From contig CP118523.1 of assembly GCA_029227815.1 (NCBI GenBank), positions 3,100,001-3,164,000 of the forward strand: a stretch of 64,000 nucleotides of DNA, read 5' to 3'. Positions 44,879-54,006 of the stretch are shown here, one piece after another (position 1 is the stretch's first letter; each line of letters opens with the position of its first letter). The position numbers were made by a program, and so were the translations under genes. This stretch comes from Clostridiaceae bacterium M8S5 (GTDB lineage: Bacteria; Bacillota; Clostridia; Tissierellales; MCWD3). Below the pieces are notes generated by a model. That model was not told the DNA's origin. It saw only the letters and a list, made by a program, of their open reading frames with translations, and made no database searches.

Positions 44879-45544
44879 TTATATTTTCTCTTTTGCAAGA
44901 ATTTCTAAATCATAATAATTTGTTATATAGCTTTGAACTAAATTCGTTATCTTTTCAGTATTATGAATTGAAAGTTCTTCTTTTACACCATATACTTTCA
45001 TGCCTGCTCTAGTTCCAGCTAGAACTCCTGCATATGTGTCTTCAAATACGATACACTCATCAGGCTTAACTTCTAGTGATGCTGCAACTTTAAGAAATAC
45101 ATCTGGATTTGGTTTTCCTTTGCCAGCTTCACAAGATGTTATTAATATATCAAAGTAATCTAATATATCATTAGACGATAGCACTGCTTGAGCAAGTTCT
45201 CTAGAATTACTTGTTCCTATCCCCATCTTTATACCGTTCTCTTTTAAATAGGTTATAAAATCTCTTGCACCTTCTCTTAATCTTACTTCATTACTATAAT
45301 ACTCAAGAGCTAATTTATTCCACTCTTCTTTTATTTCATCTACTGACTCTTCTAACTCAAATCTGTCTTTGAAGTATACAGCTGTTTCAGTAAAACTCAT
45401 TCCCTCAATATCATCTATTAAATCTGTTGGTATATCATGCAGCCTATCTTTTAAATACTCAAAATCTATACTTTTCCAAACCCACATTGAATCTACTAGT
45501 GTCCCATCTAAATCAAATATAACCGCTTTTATGTTTTTTAACAT
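44879..45544 (-). CDS. HAD-superfamily phosphatase, beta-phosphoglucomutase-like
   Basis: 221 residues. Motif I FDLDGTLVDS (Asp nucleophile and general acid), motif II IGTSN, Lys in GKGKPNPDVF and motif IV VFEDTYAGV (EDT replaces EDS). The cap insertion after motif I is type C1. Substrates in this group are sugar phosphates or nucleotides. It sits 25 bp downstream of lspA and may be co-transcribed. Confidence 0.88.
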   Translation of the reverse strand: MLKNIKAVIFDLDGTLVDSMWVWKSIDFEYLKDRLHDIPTDLIDDIEGMSFTETAVYFKDRFELEESVDEIKEEWNKLALEYYSNEVRLREGARDFITYLKENGIKMGIGTSNSRELAQAVLSSNDILDYFDILITSCEAGKGKPNPDVFLKVAASLEVKPDECIVFEDTYAGVLAGTRAGMKVYGVKEELSIHNTEKITNLVQSYITNYYDLEILAKEKI

Positions 45545-45569
45545 TTTTTCTCTCCTTTGTTTGCCTTAT

Positions 45570-46013
45570 TTATACAAGCTCAATTATGTCATAAATTAAT
45601 ATTATGATAACACCTATTAAAATGCTTATGTCAGCTATATTAAATATAGGTGCTTTTTTTATGTTGACTTTTATATATATATAATCTACTACGTATCCAA
45701 GTCTTATTCTGTCTATCAAATTTCCAAGTGCTCCTCCAACCATAAACGCAAATCCAATTTTGAGCATATATTCATATGGCTCTAGATATATCCCAAGCAA
45801 TATTAAAACTATAGTAGCTATGGTAGTTACAATAATTAAAAACTTCTTTTTGTTTTTAAAGAGCCCGTATGCTCCACCATGGTTGTAAACCTTTACTAAA
45901 TATAGTCTTCTAAAAAGATGTACTCTCTCGAATTGGTCTAATTTTATGTCCACTATATATTTAGATATTTGATCAATCATAAAAGATATTAATCCTATAA
46001 CAAAATATAACAT
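45570..46013 (-). CDS. lspA: Lipoprotein signal peptidase (SPase II)
   Basis: 147 residues with four transmembrane helices. The catalytic Asp pair lies in GGALGNLIDRIRLGYVVDYI and FNIADISILIG. It cleaves the lipobox of prolipoproteins such as those at 7777, 17815, 18114 and 51447. SD AAGGTGGTG. Confidence 0.95.
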   Translation of the reverse strand: MLYFVIGLISFMIDQISKYIVDIKLDQFERVHLFRRLYLVKVYNHGGAYGLFKNKKKFLIIVTTIATIVLILLGIYLEPYEYMLKIGFAFMVGGALGNLIDRIRLGYVVDYIYIKVNIKKAPIFNIADISILIGVIIILIYDIIELV

Positions 46014-46113
46014 AATATCACCACCTTTAATCCCTTTATGTAATATAATATTATAGCTTATTATATTTTATTATTTATTGATATATTTATCAACTAATAA
46101 ATAATATATTTAA

Positions 46114-46144
46114 AAAGCAAACGTCACACCTAAGTGTGACATTC
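46114..46144 (-). terminator. Terminator of the M28 peptidase gene
   Basis: GTCACAC and GTGTGAC arms, followed on the minus strand by GTTTGCTTTTT. Confidence 0.8.
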
Positions 46145-46154
46145 ACATAAATTT

Positions 46155-49124
46155 TTATTGTACCATATACATCCTATGCTTCAGAATATAAGGCGTATAT
46201 ATACTTGCTATTAATAATAAGTTTATTACAGCATATACAGTATATAATCTTATTGATGATACTTTACCTTTTTCATACTTATATAGTAGTGTATAAATAC
46301 CTGAGATTATTCCTATGACAAAACTAACAAGTATGAAATCATATCTGTAACCAAATATACTACTTAAACTAGAACTCATTAATTGAATAGACATATATAG
46401 TGTAATAGGTAATAACACAATCCACGTATCATTATCATATTCATGTTTCTTTATTAAATACCATATTAAAAAGAATACATATCCAACTAATATCCATATA
46501 ACTCTAGATATTAATACAAAAAACATCATTATAAAGTTTTGCATAACTCTATATATTCTGCTTAATATAGTCTTCGTAGAATAGTTTTCTCCAAACATAA
46601 CATTGGAACTTTTCATACAGAAGCTATTTCCTTTTATAACACCAACATATTGATTATCTTCATATGATGTTACAAAAGTACTGCTCATAATGTTATTTTC
46701 ACCTTTGTATTCCCATACTACTTTATTGTTAAACAAACTTCCTTTTTTAAATTTTACAAGCATTCCGTAATTATATCCATTTTGTGTTAAGCCAGTTAGC
46801 ATTGAATTTAAATAACCTTCTTTATCACTATACTTTGATATTTCTATATCTTTAATTTCTACCAATGCTCCATATCTATCGTGTACCTCTAGTTTTCTTG
46901 TTTTAGGTTTTTGTTTTGATTTCAAGCTAAATGTAGAGTACATTTTTATGCCCTGATTTTCATAAATAATATATCCGTAGTTTTCATCTATGCCAAACTT
47001 AAAACTATCAGGTAGTTTAATATTATCAAGCTCGTTGCTCAATACTTCTTTTCCGTTTTTATCTAATACTACATGTCTAATAATCCCCTTGCTAGATAGT
47101 AGCACATGTACATTTTGATTTTTATCTGCACTAAATTTAGCTGTTTTTATACTATCATATGGTATCTTATATTCTTTATCGTTAACCTTGTAAATCAATT
47201 CATTATCATTATATGCTGTTATAAAGTTATCACCATTTACATTAAATACATCAAAATCCACGACATTATTAAATATTGCTTTAGTGTTAGAATCACTTTC
47301 TTTGTACAATTTGCTATCTTTAATGTTATAAATATAACCATTCATAATTTTATAGCTAACATTTGAACCATCGTCAAGTCTTATTACATCATCAACAATA
47401 TCTCCATAATGATCAAACTTTATCTTGTATATGCCTTTTTTGTTACTCAGTATTGCCGTTATCTCTTTATCTACATTAATGTCTATTATCTTTTCATAAC
47501 CATCTTCAACTTCAACATTAGTATATAATGGCTGTATGTCTGCCCTTTCTTTTATCTCATCTTCCCAAAGATAATTGTTAAAAACAAAAATTGCAAACAT
47601 GGTAATTAATACAGTTAAAGCAGTAAATATGCCTCTCTTAAGTATTTTTTCTTGTATATCTTTGTTTTTCTTAAGCTTTGATATAACTAATATTATTATG
47701 ATAAATATAACTATTAATACAGCTACATATATTGGAACGTAGTTAGCTATTTCTATCTGCTTTTCACTCAAACATAATCTGTATAAATCATGAGTTTCTA
47801 TTGCATATTGATTCATATATTCGATAGGAACTACACTAATTTTTTTAATCCTGTTTTTGTCTATATTGCTTATATCATCAGATTTAGTATGTATATTTTT
47901 CATACCTGGGTCTATAAAAGATACCGCGTCAATATCGCATTCATTAAAACTATAATGATCACTACGGCGAGAAGTGTTATATACTTGGAATTCTATTTTA
48001 TTTTCTTCTAATATTTTAACTAAATCTTTTACAAATTGATTAGGTTGTTTACCAAATGAACTATATTCAAGTGAAAGTTTAACATTTTCTTTAGTCCCAA
48101 TCATATCTAGATTTAATATTCTATTATTTTCTGCTCTTCTAAATGGTTTTCTAGCATATTTCTTTGAACCCTGTAAACCCACTTCTTCTGAATCAAATGC
48201 TACAAATGCTACAGTTCTTTTAGGATTAGTTTTTGATATTAACCTAGCTAATTCCATAACCGTTGATATTCCTGAAGCATTATCTAATGCTCCACCAAAC
48301 ACGGTTCCATCTGGGTCAATTCCTATATGATCATAATGAGCTGTAATAGTTAACATATCTTTCTCTAGATATTCATTAGTACCTTCTATATACCCTATTA
48401 TGTTTCTAGTTTCTATGTTTTCGTATTTCAAGTCAACAGCTACATCTAGTATATATCCTTTGTTGCTGTATTCTATCAATTCGTTATATGCTTTATTTGA
48501 AATTATTATATGTGCGAATTTATTGTTAGTACCAGAGTATTCCCCTAAAGCGACAATTTTTTTGTTAGTGATGTCGTATTTGCCTGGTGTAATAAAAGCT
48601 TTAACTCCTGTATCTAATAACTCTTTTCTAAAATTTTGATCATAACTCTTATTATATAGAACTATAGGTTTTCCTTTTGACTCACTAGCATTACTAATAA
48701 TATTTATTATTCCACTTGCATTCCCTGATCCAGCGCAACCTGATGTTAACTCATAAAAATCTTCTCTATGTATATAGTCCTTGATAATGTTTCCTTTTTG
48801 ATCCTTTACCCTTAATATTGGTGTGCTATTAAGCCTTGGTACTGTAGTCCTAAATTTTTGAAAATAAGTACCATTATCTCCACCTGGCTTAAGACCATAT
48901 TTCTCAAACTGGTTAGCTATATATTCTCCTGCAAGTTTATCACCTTTAGATCCTGCTAACCTTCCTTCATATCTATCTGATGAAAGTTCTTTTATATGAT
49001 CCATTACTTTATCTTCACTAAAATCATTTATCAAGACTGGATTATTGTTATCGTATGTAACATAAACTGTAGTTAAAATTAATATCATAATACAAACTAT
49101 TATTATTCTTTTGCCTTTTAGCAT
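46155..49124 (-). CDS. Membrane-bound M28 zinc peptidase with propeller-like and multi-helix C-terminal parts
   Basis: 989 residues. An N-terminal anchor (about 5-22) is followed by an M28 aminopeptidase-like domain interrupted by a PA-like insert (about 130-240). The zinc ligands are visible in ITAHYDHIG, LDNASGISTVME, DSEEVGLQGS, NLDMIG and RSDHYSF. A helix at about 460-485 and another near 500-515 lead to a beta-rich, propeller-like region (about 540-830). It ends with about five transmembrane helices. The peptidase probably faces outside. M28 proteins fused to a propeller and membrane block are unusual, and the substrate is unknown. Confidence 0.85.
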   Translation of the reverse strand: MLKGKRIIIVCIMILILTTVYVTYDNNNPVLINDFSEDKVMDHIKELSSDRYEGRLAGSKGDKLAGEYIANQFEKYGLKPGGDNGTYFQKFRTTVPRLNSTPILRVKDQKGNIIKDYIHREDFYELTSGCAGSGNASGIINIISNASESKGKPIVLYNKSYDQNFRKELLDTGVKAFITPGKYDITNKKIVALGEYSGTNNKFAHIIISNKAYNELIEYSNKGYILDVAVDLKYENIETRNIIGYIEGTNEYLEKDMLTITAHYDHIGIDPDGTVFGGALDNASGISTVMELARLISKTNPKRTVAFVAFDSEEVGLQGSKKYARKPFRRAENNRILNLDMIGTKENVKLSLEYSSFGKQPNQFVKDLVKILEENKIEFQVYNTSRRSDHYSFNECDIDAVSFIDPGMKNIHTKSDDISNIDKNRIKKISVVPIEYMNQYAIETHDLYRLCLSEKQIEIANYVPIYVAVLIVIFIIIILVISKLKKNKDIQEKILKRGIFTALTVLITMFAIFVFNNYLWEDEIKERADIQPLYTNVEVEDGYEKIIDINVDKEITAILSNKKGIYKIKFDHYGDIVDDVIRLDDGSNVSYKIMNGYIYNIKDSKLYKESDSNTKAIFNNVVDFDVFNVNGDNFITAYNDNELIYKVNDKEYKIPYDSIKTAKFSADKNQNVHVLLSSKGIIRHVVLDKNGKEVLSNELDNIKLPDSFKFGIDENYGYIIYENQGIKMYSTFSLKSKQKPKTRKLEVHDRYGALVEIKDIEISKYSDKEGYLNSMLTGLTQNGYNYGMLVKFKKGSLFNNKVVWEYKGENNIMSSTFVTSYEDNQYVGVIKGNSFCMKSSNVMFGENYSTKTILSRIYRVMQNFIMMFFVLISRVIWILVGYVFFLIWYLIKKHEYDNDTWIVLLPITLYMSIQLMSSSLSSIFGYRYDFILVSFVIGIISGIYTLLYKYEKGKVSSIRLYTVYAVINLLLIASIYTPYILKHRMYMVQ

Positions 49125-49294
49125 ATAAAGCCCCCTTTTTATTATAATTTATAATTATAACACATTTAATTGAATATTCACACAATTTAAGTCTAATATG
49201 TCATTAATTTAATTTTGTTTTTTCAATATTTTAACATTCTTTCTTAGCTTTATTAAAACTACTAACACTCGTCTTCTTTCATTATTAGAGTCAT

Positions 49295-49362
49295 AAAAAA
49301 AGAGTTAAGTAAAATTAATATACATATGAAACCATGTAATTAATTTTATAACTCTTTTTTAA
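49295..49362. repeat. Long near-perfect inverted repeat
   Basis: AAAAAAGAGTTA...TAAAATTAAT pairs with ATTAATTTTA...TAACTCTTTTTT, with inner TACAT/ATGTA pairing, giving arms of roughly 28 bases. The A/T ends make it a possible bidirectional terminator. The length also resembles a small mobile repeat. The rest of 49125-49494 has a TGTACATAG/CTATGTACA pair (49390 and 49440) and no gene. Confidence 0.6.
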
Positions 49363-49494
49363 TTCTTTTAATTTTATATAATGTAACACTATGTACATCT
49401 ATAGTAGGTATATTAACTTTATGTTAATCGCTACAAAACTGTACATAGCACAACTGATAATGCTTTACGATTTAGTTTTTAATATTTTATCATT

Positions 49495-50199
49495 TCATAT
49501 CTTAACTTCAAAAACCAGCGGTAATGCATTTATGGTGTATGGCCTCTTATCAAACCCACTATAATAGGTTATTTTATTAAATCCTGCTTCATTTAATAAA
49601 TTGATGATCTGCTTTTTCTTTACCGGTATTAAATCAACTCTACCTGTAAGAGTTTTGTTTTCTTCTTTTATATATAATTCTGTTTCAAATATTATTTTAT
49701 CTGGAGTATATTTGTATCTTCTAATGAATTTTATTTTTGTGTTCTCTATCTTTGGCAGATACTGAATTTTTTCTTCTAATATTTTATCATAGTTTAATAT
49801 CTGAAATTTAAACACTCCATCTTCTACTAATAATTTTTTAACTGAATTAAAGAAATTCAATATGCTATCAGTACTTTTTAAATGTACTAATGTATTTCCT
49901 AAACATGTGATCTGATCAAATTTATCGTCTTTGAAAAACTTTTCTATATCCATCATATTTAGGTGATAGAATTTAAGTTTTGAAATTTCTTTTTTCTTAG
50001 CAATATTTATCATTTTTTCATCTAAATCTATACCTATAACTTCGTATCCTTCCTTATTTAAAGCTAAAGCAAGCTCTCCTGTAGAACAACCAATATCCAA
50101 TATCTTACCTTTTCTTTGGCTTAAAACAAAATCTAGTTTATCTTGTTTTAATGGGAATATATATTCATAGTATCTTGCTATTTCTTCATAGAAACTCAT
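49495..50199 (-). CDS. Class I SAM-dependent methyltransferase
   Basis: 234 residues. The SAM-binding motif I is ILDIGCSTGELALALNKEGYEVIGIDLDEKM (about 33-64), with motif II around FDQITCLGNTLVHL. The C-terminal half contains a beta-sheet with ELYIKEENKTLTGRVDLIPV. It resembles small-molecule methyltransferases, and the substrate is unknown. SD GAGGTGAAAG. No obvious pathway partner. Confidence 0.88.
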   Translation of the reverse strand: MSFYEEIARYYEYIFPLKQDKLDFVLSQRKGKILDIGCSTGELALALNKEGYEVIGIDLDEKMINIAKKKEISKLKFYHLNMMDIEKFFKDDKFDQITCLGNTLVHLKSTDSILNFFNSVKKLLVEDGVFKFQILNYDKILEEKIQYLPKIENTKIKFIRRYKYTPDKIIFETELYIKEENKTLTGRVDLIPVKKKQIINLLNEAGFNKITYYSGFDKRPYTINALPLVFEVKI

Positions 50200-50464
50200 T
50201 TACTTTCACCTCTTTTTTATTAATTATACTATAAAATCGAACCCAATATTAAAGATTCTATCCTATTTAATTTTGAAACTTCTATTATTATTTTGTCGTT
50301 CTATGTTTTTTATTTAAAAAAAATAGAGTTATTTTTTACATTAATTTAACAATATACCATAACAGCCTTTTATAAGGTATAATATACATATATTTAAAAA
50401 TAAAGAAATATCTAATATGCTTCAAACTTATTATTTACATTATTAAAACCAATTTAAAAAAATT

Positions 50465-50493
50465 TTGACATCATGAGAAAATAATATTATATT
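50465..50493 (+). promoter_or_regulatory. Sigma-A promoter
   Basis: TTGACA, 17 bases, TATATT, about 75 bp upstream of the membrane protein at 50568. The remaining 50200-50464 interval contains no gene. Confidence 0.7.
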
Positions 50494-50567
50494 TAGTATA
50501 TAATGTTCAATTTATTTTTTCCAATTTATCAGCACACTAATTACACTATAGAATGGAGGTTATACTT

Positions 50568-50981
50568 ATCAAAACATCTACTAAAAAAATACTAAGAACT
50601 TTACCGTTTATATTTGTATCAATTATAGTTATTTTTATCTATCACATGTACTCAACATATTATAGCTTAGAGTCAATCTATAAAAATAATGCTATTATAG
50701 TTATATCTCAAAGCTTAGACCAATCAAATAAGTCAGTGACACTTGATCTTAACGACAGCAAAAAGTTTGTTTCTCTTCTAAAGATAGATGATTGGAAAAA
50801 AATTAAGCACAAAACAGATGAAGTTCCTAAATTATATTTTCATGCTAAGAACCACGGTAATACCGATTTGGGTATTCTAGATAATGGTATATTAAAATAT
50901 AAAGATAATAAATACTTTCAAATGCCTATTGACTCATACAATGAATTGATGAAGTTCTTAAATACCTTAAATAAGTTATAG
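50568..50981 (+). CDS. Small membrane-anchored protein, probable non-AUG start
   Basis: About 138 residues with an N-terminal anchor (LPFIFVSIIVIFIYHMY) and a soluble external domain of unknown family (ending YNELMKFLNTLNKL). The only ATG (50553) is fused to the GGAGG. GGAGG lies eight bases before an in-frame ATC at 50568 followed by AAAACATCTACTAAAAAA, a typical N-terminal coding pattern. Start choice is therefore uncertain. A good sigma-A promoter lies upstream. Confidence 0.55.
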   Translation: MKTSTKKILRTLPFIFVSIIVIFIYHMYSTYYSLESIYKNNAIIVISQSLDQSNKSVTLDLNDSKKFVSLLKIDDWKKIKHKTDEVPKLYFHAKNHGNTDLGILDNGILKYKDNKYFQMPIDSYNELMKFLNTLNKL

Positions 50982-51017
50982 ACACGTTCTTATTTTGGTG
51001 TTATACTATAAACAATT

Positions 51018-51190
51018 GAATAATATTTCGGAAGGTTCACATTAGATGTGATTAAAAGGGAAGTCAAGTGTAATTCTTGCACAGCCCCCGCTGCCGTAAC
51101 TGTTTGTTTAATATCAATATGCCACTGAATATTTCGGGAAGGCGATATTAAGCAATAAACAGGAGTCGGAAGACCTGCCTTTTAGAGATT
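51018..51190 (+). promoter_or_regulatory. Cobalamin (AdoCbl-type) riboswitch
   Basis: The B12-element sequence is plain: GGAAGGTTCACATT near the 5' end, then GCACAGCCCCCGCTGCCGTAACTG, then GGGAAGGCGATATTAAG and GAGTCGGAAGACCTGCC. It lies ahead of the CbiK gene. B12 excess should lower expression. Confidence 0.95.
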
Positions 51191-51244
51191 ATTATATTCA
51201 AACTTCGGTGGGAAGTTAGAGTATTAGTTGTAACTAGTACGCTA

Positions 51245-51274
51245 TGAAACCGCCTTTTATGGCGGTTTTAGTCT
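51245..51274 (+). terminator. Riboswitch expression-platform terminator
   Basis: AAACCGCC and GGCGGTTT stem, then TTTAGTC. A further inverted pair GTTAAAATT/AATTTTAAC (51297-51352) follows before the gene. Confidence 0.75.
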
Positions 51275-51446
51275 GTAGACAAAAGTCCAGTGATGTTAAA
51301 ATTTCTGTTGCTCACTTTACCTCTAAGTAAGCTCCGCTACTCAATTTTAACACGCCTTGAACTCGAACTCTTACTACAGTCTGTATCTTGATGAATACAA
51401 ATATCTTAACTTCCTATCACATACTAATTTGAAAGGAAGTGTTTTT

Positions 51447-52340
51447 ATGTCAAAATGTATAACAGTTATATTTATTATACTATTATCATTTATTGTTTTA
51501 ATAGGTTGTACAAATTCTCAAATTATAAGCAAGAATGTGCAGAACAGTAAAAGAGCAGTTCTAGTAATAAGTTTTGGTACAAGTCATAATGAAACTAGAA
51601 AATTAACTATTGAGGCTACGGAAAATAAGATAGCCAAAGCTTTTCCTGGATATGATCTTAAAAGAGCCTTTACTTCTGAGTTCATAATTAAAAAGCTAAA
51701 GAAAAGAGATAATCTAGAAATAGACAATGTAAAAGAAGCACTAGACAAACTAGTTAAAAATGGCTATAGTGAAGTGATAATTCAGCCATTACATATTATG
51801 AATGGCTCTGAATATCACGATACTTTAAAAATAGTTGGCGAATATAAAGATAAGTTTAAAAAAGTTAATTTTGGAAATCCACTTTTAACTTCTCCTGATG
51901 ATTATATAAATTTGGTTGATGCACTATCAACAGAAATGCCCAATTTAAAAGAGAATGAAGCATTGTTTTTTATGGGACATGGTACTCACCATTTTTCAAA
52001 TTCAGCTTATGCATGTCTTGATTATACATTCAAATACAAAGGTCATGAAAATGTTTACGTAGGAACTGTGGAAGGTTTCCCTACATTAGATACTATATTA
52101 AAAATAACCAAAAATAAAGGCTATAAAAAAGTTTATTTGATGCCTTTAATGTTAGTTGCTGGCGACCATGCAACTAATGATATGGCTGGAAAAGATGATG
52201 ATTCTTGGCGTAGTATACTCGAAAGTAAAGGATATGCTGTAGAGCCAATATTAAAAGGGTTAGGTCAAATAGAGTCAGTACAAGAACTTTACGTCAATCA
52301 TTTAAAAGAGTCTTTGAAAAAAGAAAAACGTGAAGATTAA
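51447..52340 (+). CDS. cbiK: Anaerobic cobaltochelatase CbiK, exported lipoprotein form
   Basis: 297 residues from the ATG with AAGGAAGT upstream. A signal peptide ends at lipobox VLIGC. The chelatase fold shows AVLVISFGTSHNETR, VIIQPLHIMNGSEYHD, FMGHGTHHFSN (metal and catalytic His) and MLVAGDHATNDMAG. CbiK inserts Co2+ into sirohydrochlorin in the cytoplasm. A secreted lipoprotein form is known from Desulfovibrio, where it was linked to metal or heme handling. No other cob/cbi gene is in the window. Riboswitch control supports a B12 or cobalt role. Confidence 0.9.
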   Translation: MSKCITVIFIILLSFIVLIGCTNSQIISKNVQNSKRAVLVISFGTSHNETRKLTIEATENKIAKAFPGYDLKRAFTSEFIIKKLKKRDNLEIDNVKEALDKLVKNGYSEVIIQPLHIMNGSEYHDTLKIVGEYKDKFKKVNFGNPLLTSPDDYINLVDALSTEMPNLKENEALFFMGHGTHHFSNSAYACLDYTFKYKGHENVYVGTVEGFPTLDTILKITKNKGYKKVYLMPLMLVAGDHATNDMAGKDDDSWRSILESKGYAVEPILKGLGQIESVQELYVNHLKESLKKEKRED

Positions 52341-52409
52341 TTCGCCAAACACCAAAAAGTATAGACATAATAAAAAAGAAAGTTACGACTGAATTTTTTT
52401 CATGTTTAC

Positions 52410-52445
52410 AACAATAAGGGGTATCTTATAAGATACCCCTTATTT
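52410..52445. terminator. Bidirectional terminator after cbiK
   Basis: AATAAGGGGTATCTT pairs perfectly with AAGATACCCCTTATT, between converging genes. Confidence 0.9.
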
Positions 52446-52446
52446 G

Positions 52447-52935
52447 CTAATCCAACTCTTTTTCTAATATCTGGACACACTCTTTTATCAATGCAAATAC
52501 TTTATCATCATTTTCCTTTATGACTCTAAGGTTCGTAATAACATTCTCACACATTCCCCATTCTAGTAAATCATAGAGTTTACTTGACCAGTCTCTACAC
52601 ATATTAAGCGCTATTATCTGATAACATATATCATGTGTTTGCCAATAAATTTCTCTTATTTTTTTAAACCGTTTTTGTAGTTTTTTATTATCTACCATAT
52701 TATATATCACACGATTAAAAGCCTCAGCAAATTGATGTGAGTTAAACTTATACCACATAGTTTCACTAACCAATTTAAACCTTCTTTTTATTTCTTTTAT
52801 ATCTGCATTTTTTAGATTTTTCCAGTAATTAAAAGCATCTATATATTCATCCCATATTTTATTAGCACAGTTGTATTCCATTATTCTTCTGATTCTTCTT
52901 AATCCATCTATAAGATGAACTGACAGGCATATCAA
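52447..52935 (-). CDS. Hypothetical all-helical protein
   Basis: Up to 162 residues, strongly helical, with clusters of Trp/Tyr (WDEYIDAFNYWKNLKNADI, ETMWYKF, REIYWQTHDICYQII). I do not recognise it. The annotated start lies inside the terminator of the upstream anti-sigma gene and has no SD, so the true start may be the Met at about 52881 (EYNCANKIW). Possible helical-bundle regulator; no function inferred. Confidence 0.5.
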   Translation of the reverse strand: MICLSVHLIDGLRRIRRIMEYNCANKIWDEYIDAFNYWKNLKNADIKEIKRRFKLVSETMWYKFNSHQFAEAFNRVIYNMVDNKKLQKRFKKIREIYWQTHDICYQIIALNMCRDWSSKLYDLLEWGMCENVITNLRVIKENDDKVFALIKECVQILEKELD

Positions 52936-52974
52936 AGTGAGGTGTGCACTAGTTTAGTACACACCTCACTTTGA
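52932..52974 (-). terminator. Terminator of the sigma/anti-sigma operon
   Basis: AAAGTGAGGTGTG and CACACCTCACTTT with an inner ACTA/TAGT stem. Near-perfect 17-bp hairpin. Confidence 0.85.
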
Positions 52975-52982
52975 TAAATTAC

Positions 52983-54005
52983 TTATTTAATACTACCTAT
53001 CTTAAATTCTAGCCTACCCATTGAGCCACTTGCAACTTCATATTTGTTAAATACAAACATAATATATCCATCTTTATTTATGTAGAATGGACGATTATCA
53101 TCAATTTTCATATCCTTTACATAGTCTGTATCATATTTAATTTGACTGTAATCCTTATTCTTTATTTTTTCTTCTGTAGATTTAATAGTAGCCTCTATAT
53201 GCTTTTTCTCTTGATCGCTTTTGCTTTGTTTAAGCGCTTCTTTAGAATATTTCAAGCTTTCCTTCATTTTTCTTTCTTCATCTTCATTTGAATTCATAAG
53301 TCTGTTCATTTCTTTGATGATGTTATCTTTTACGTCTACAAAATCATCCTTTAATATATCTTTAAGAGTTAGTACTTTTCCAGTGCTTACATCTATATTG
53401 TAATAATTAACCTCATCATATGCTGGAGCTAATGTTTGATATTTATATATATCAAATGAGATCAACTTATCAGTAATATAATGCTTATTATATCCAATTT
53501 TTGTTTCAACTTTTTTGTAGTCCTCTTCTTTACCACCAGTTTCTAGGTAAGCTTCTTTATATTCTTTATCTAGTTGCTCTTGCTCTTTTACCATCTCTTC
53601 AACTTTTACTTTTATCATTTTGTTGATTTTTTCCTCTATTTCTTTGTTACTTACATCAGCAACCTCTGGTATCTTAACACTACCTTTAGAAGCCTCATTG
53701 TCTATGTTATATTCTCTAAACGTAATCACTTTAGCGATACTACTAAGTATAGGTATTTTACTAACTGCTTGTGCAACCTCAGCACTAGCATTTACTGATA
53801 TTCCAAGAGCTACTATTAATGATGCTGCAGTTAAACCTATTGTTTTAGCACACCCTTTTACACTATTTTTCTTTCTTTTATTATTCATTGATATAACCCT
53901 CCCATTTTTACCTTTTTTTAATGCTTCATGCACTACTTCATCTAGCTTATCAGGCACTTTGATATTATCATATATTTCGTTTAGTTTTTTTAGCTTTTCC
54001 TCCAT
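52983..54005 (-). CDS. RsiV-like anti-sigma factor (DUF3298/DUF4179)
   Basis: 340 residues. A cytosolic N-terminal part (1-50) is followed by one membrane helix (about 55-75, GLTAASLIVALGISVNASAEVAQ). The extracellular domain contains ISFDIYKYQTLAPAYDEVNYYNIDVSTGKVLTLKDIL, the DUF3298 core. In B. subtilis RsiV binds lysozyme and is cut to release SigV. A highly charged coiled stretch (about 225-280) is an insertion relative to the short family form. The gene starts one base after the sigma factor stop, so the two are translationally coupled. Confidence 0.85.
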   Translation of the reverse strand: MEEKLKKLNEIYDNIKVPDKLDEVVHEALKKGKNGRVISMNNKRKKNSVKGCAKTIGLTAASLIVALGISVNASAEVAQAVSKIPILSSIAKVITFREYNIDNEASKGSVKIPEVADVSNKEIEEKINKMIKVKVEEMVKEQEQLDKEYKEAYLETGGKEEDYKKVETKIGYNKHYITDKLISFDIYKYQTLAPAYDEVNYYNIDVSTGKVLTLKDILKDDFVDVKDNIIKEMNRLMNSNEDEERKMKESLKYSKEALKQSKSDQEKKHIEATIKSTEEKIKNKDYSQIKYDTDYVKDMKIDDNRPFYINKDGYIMFVFNKYEVASGSMGRLEFKIGSIK

Positions 54006-54006
54006 G

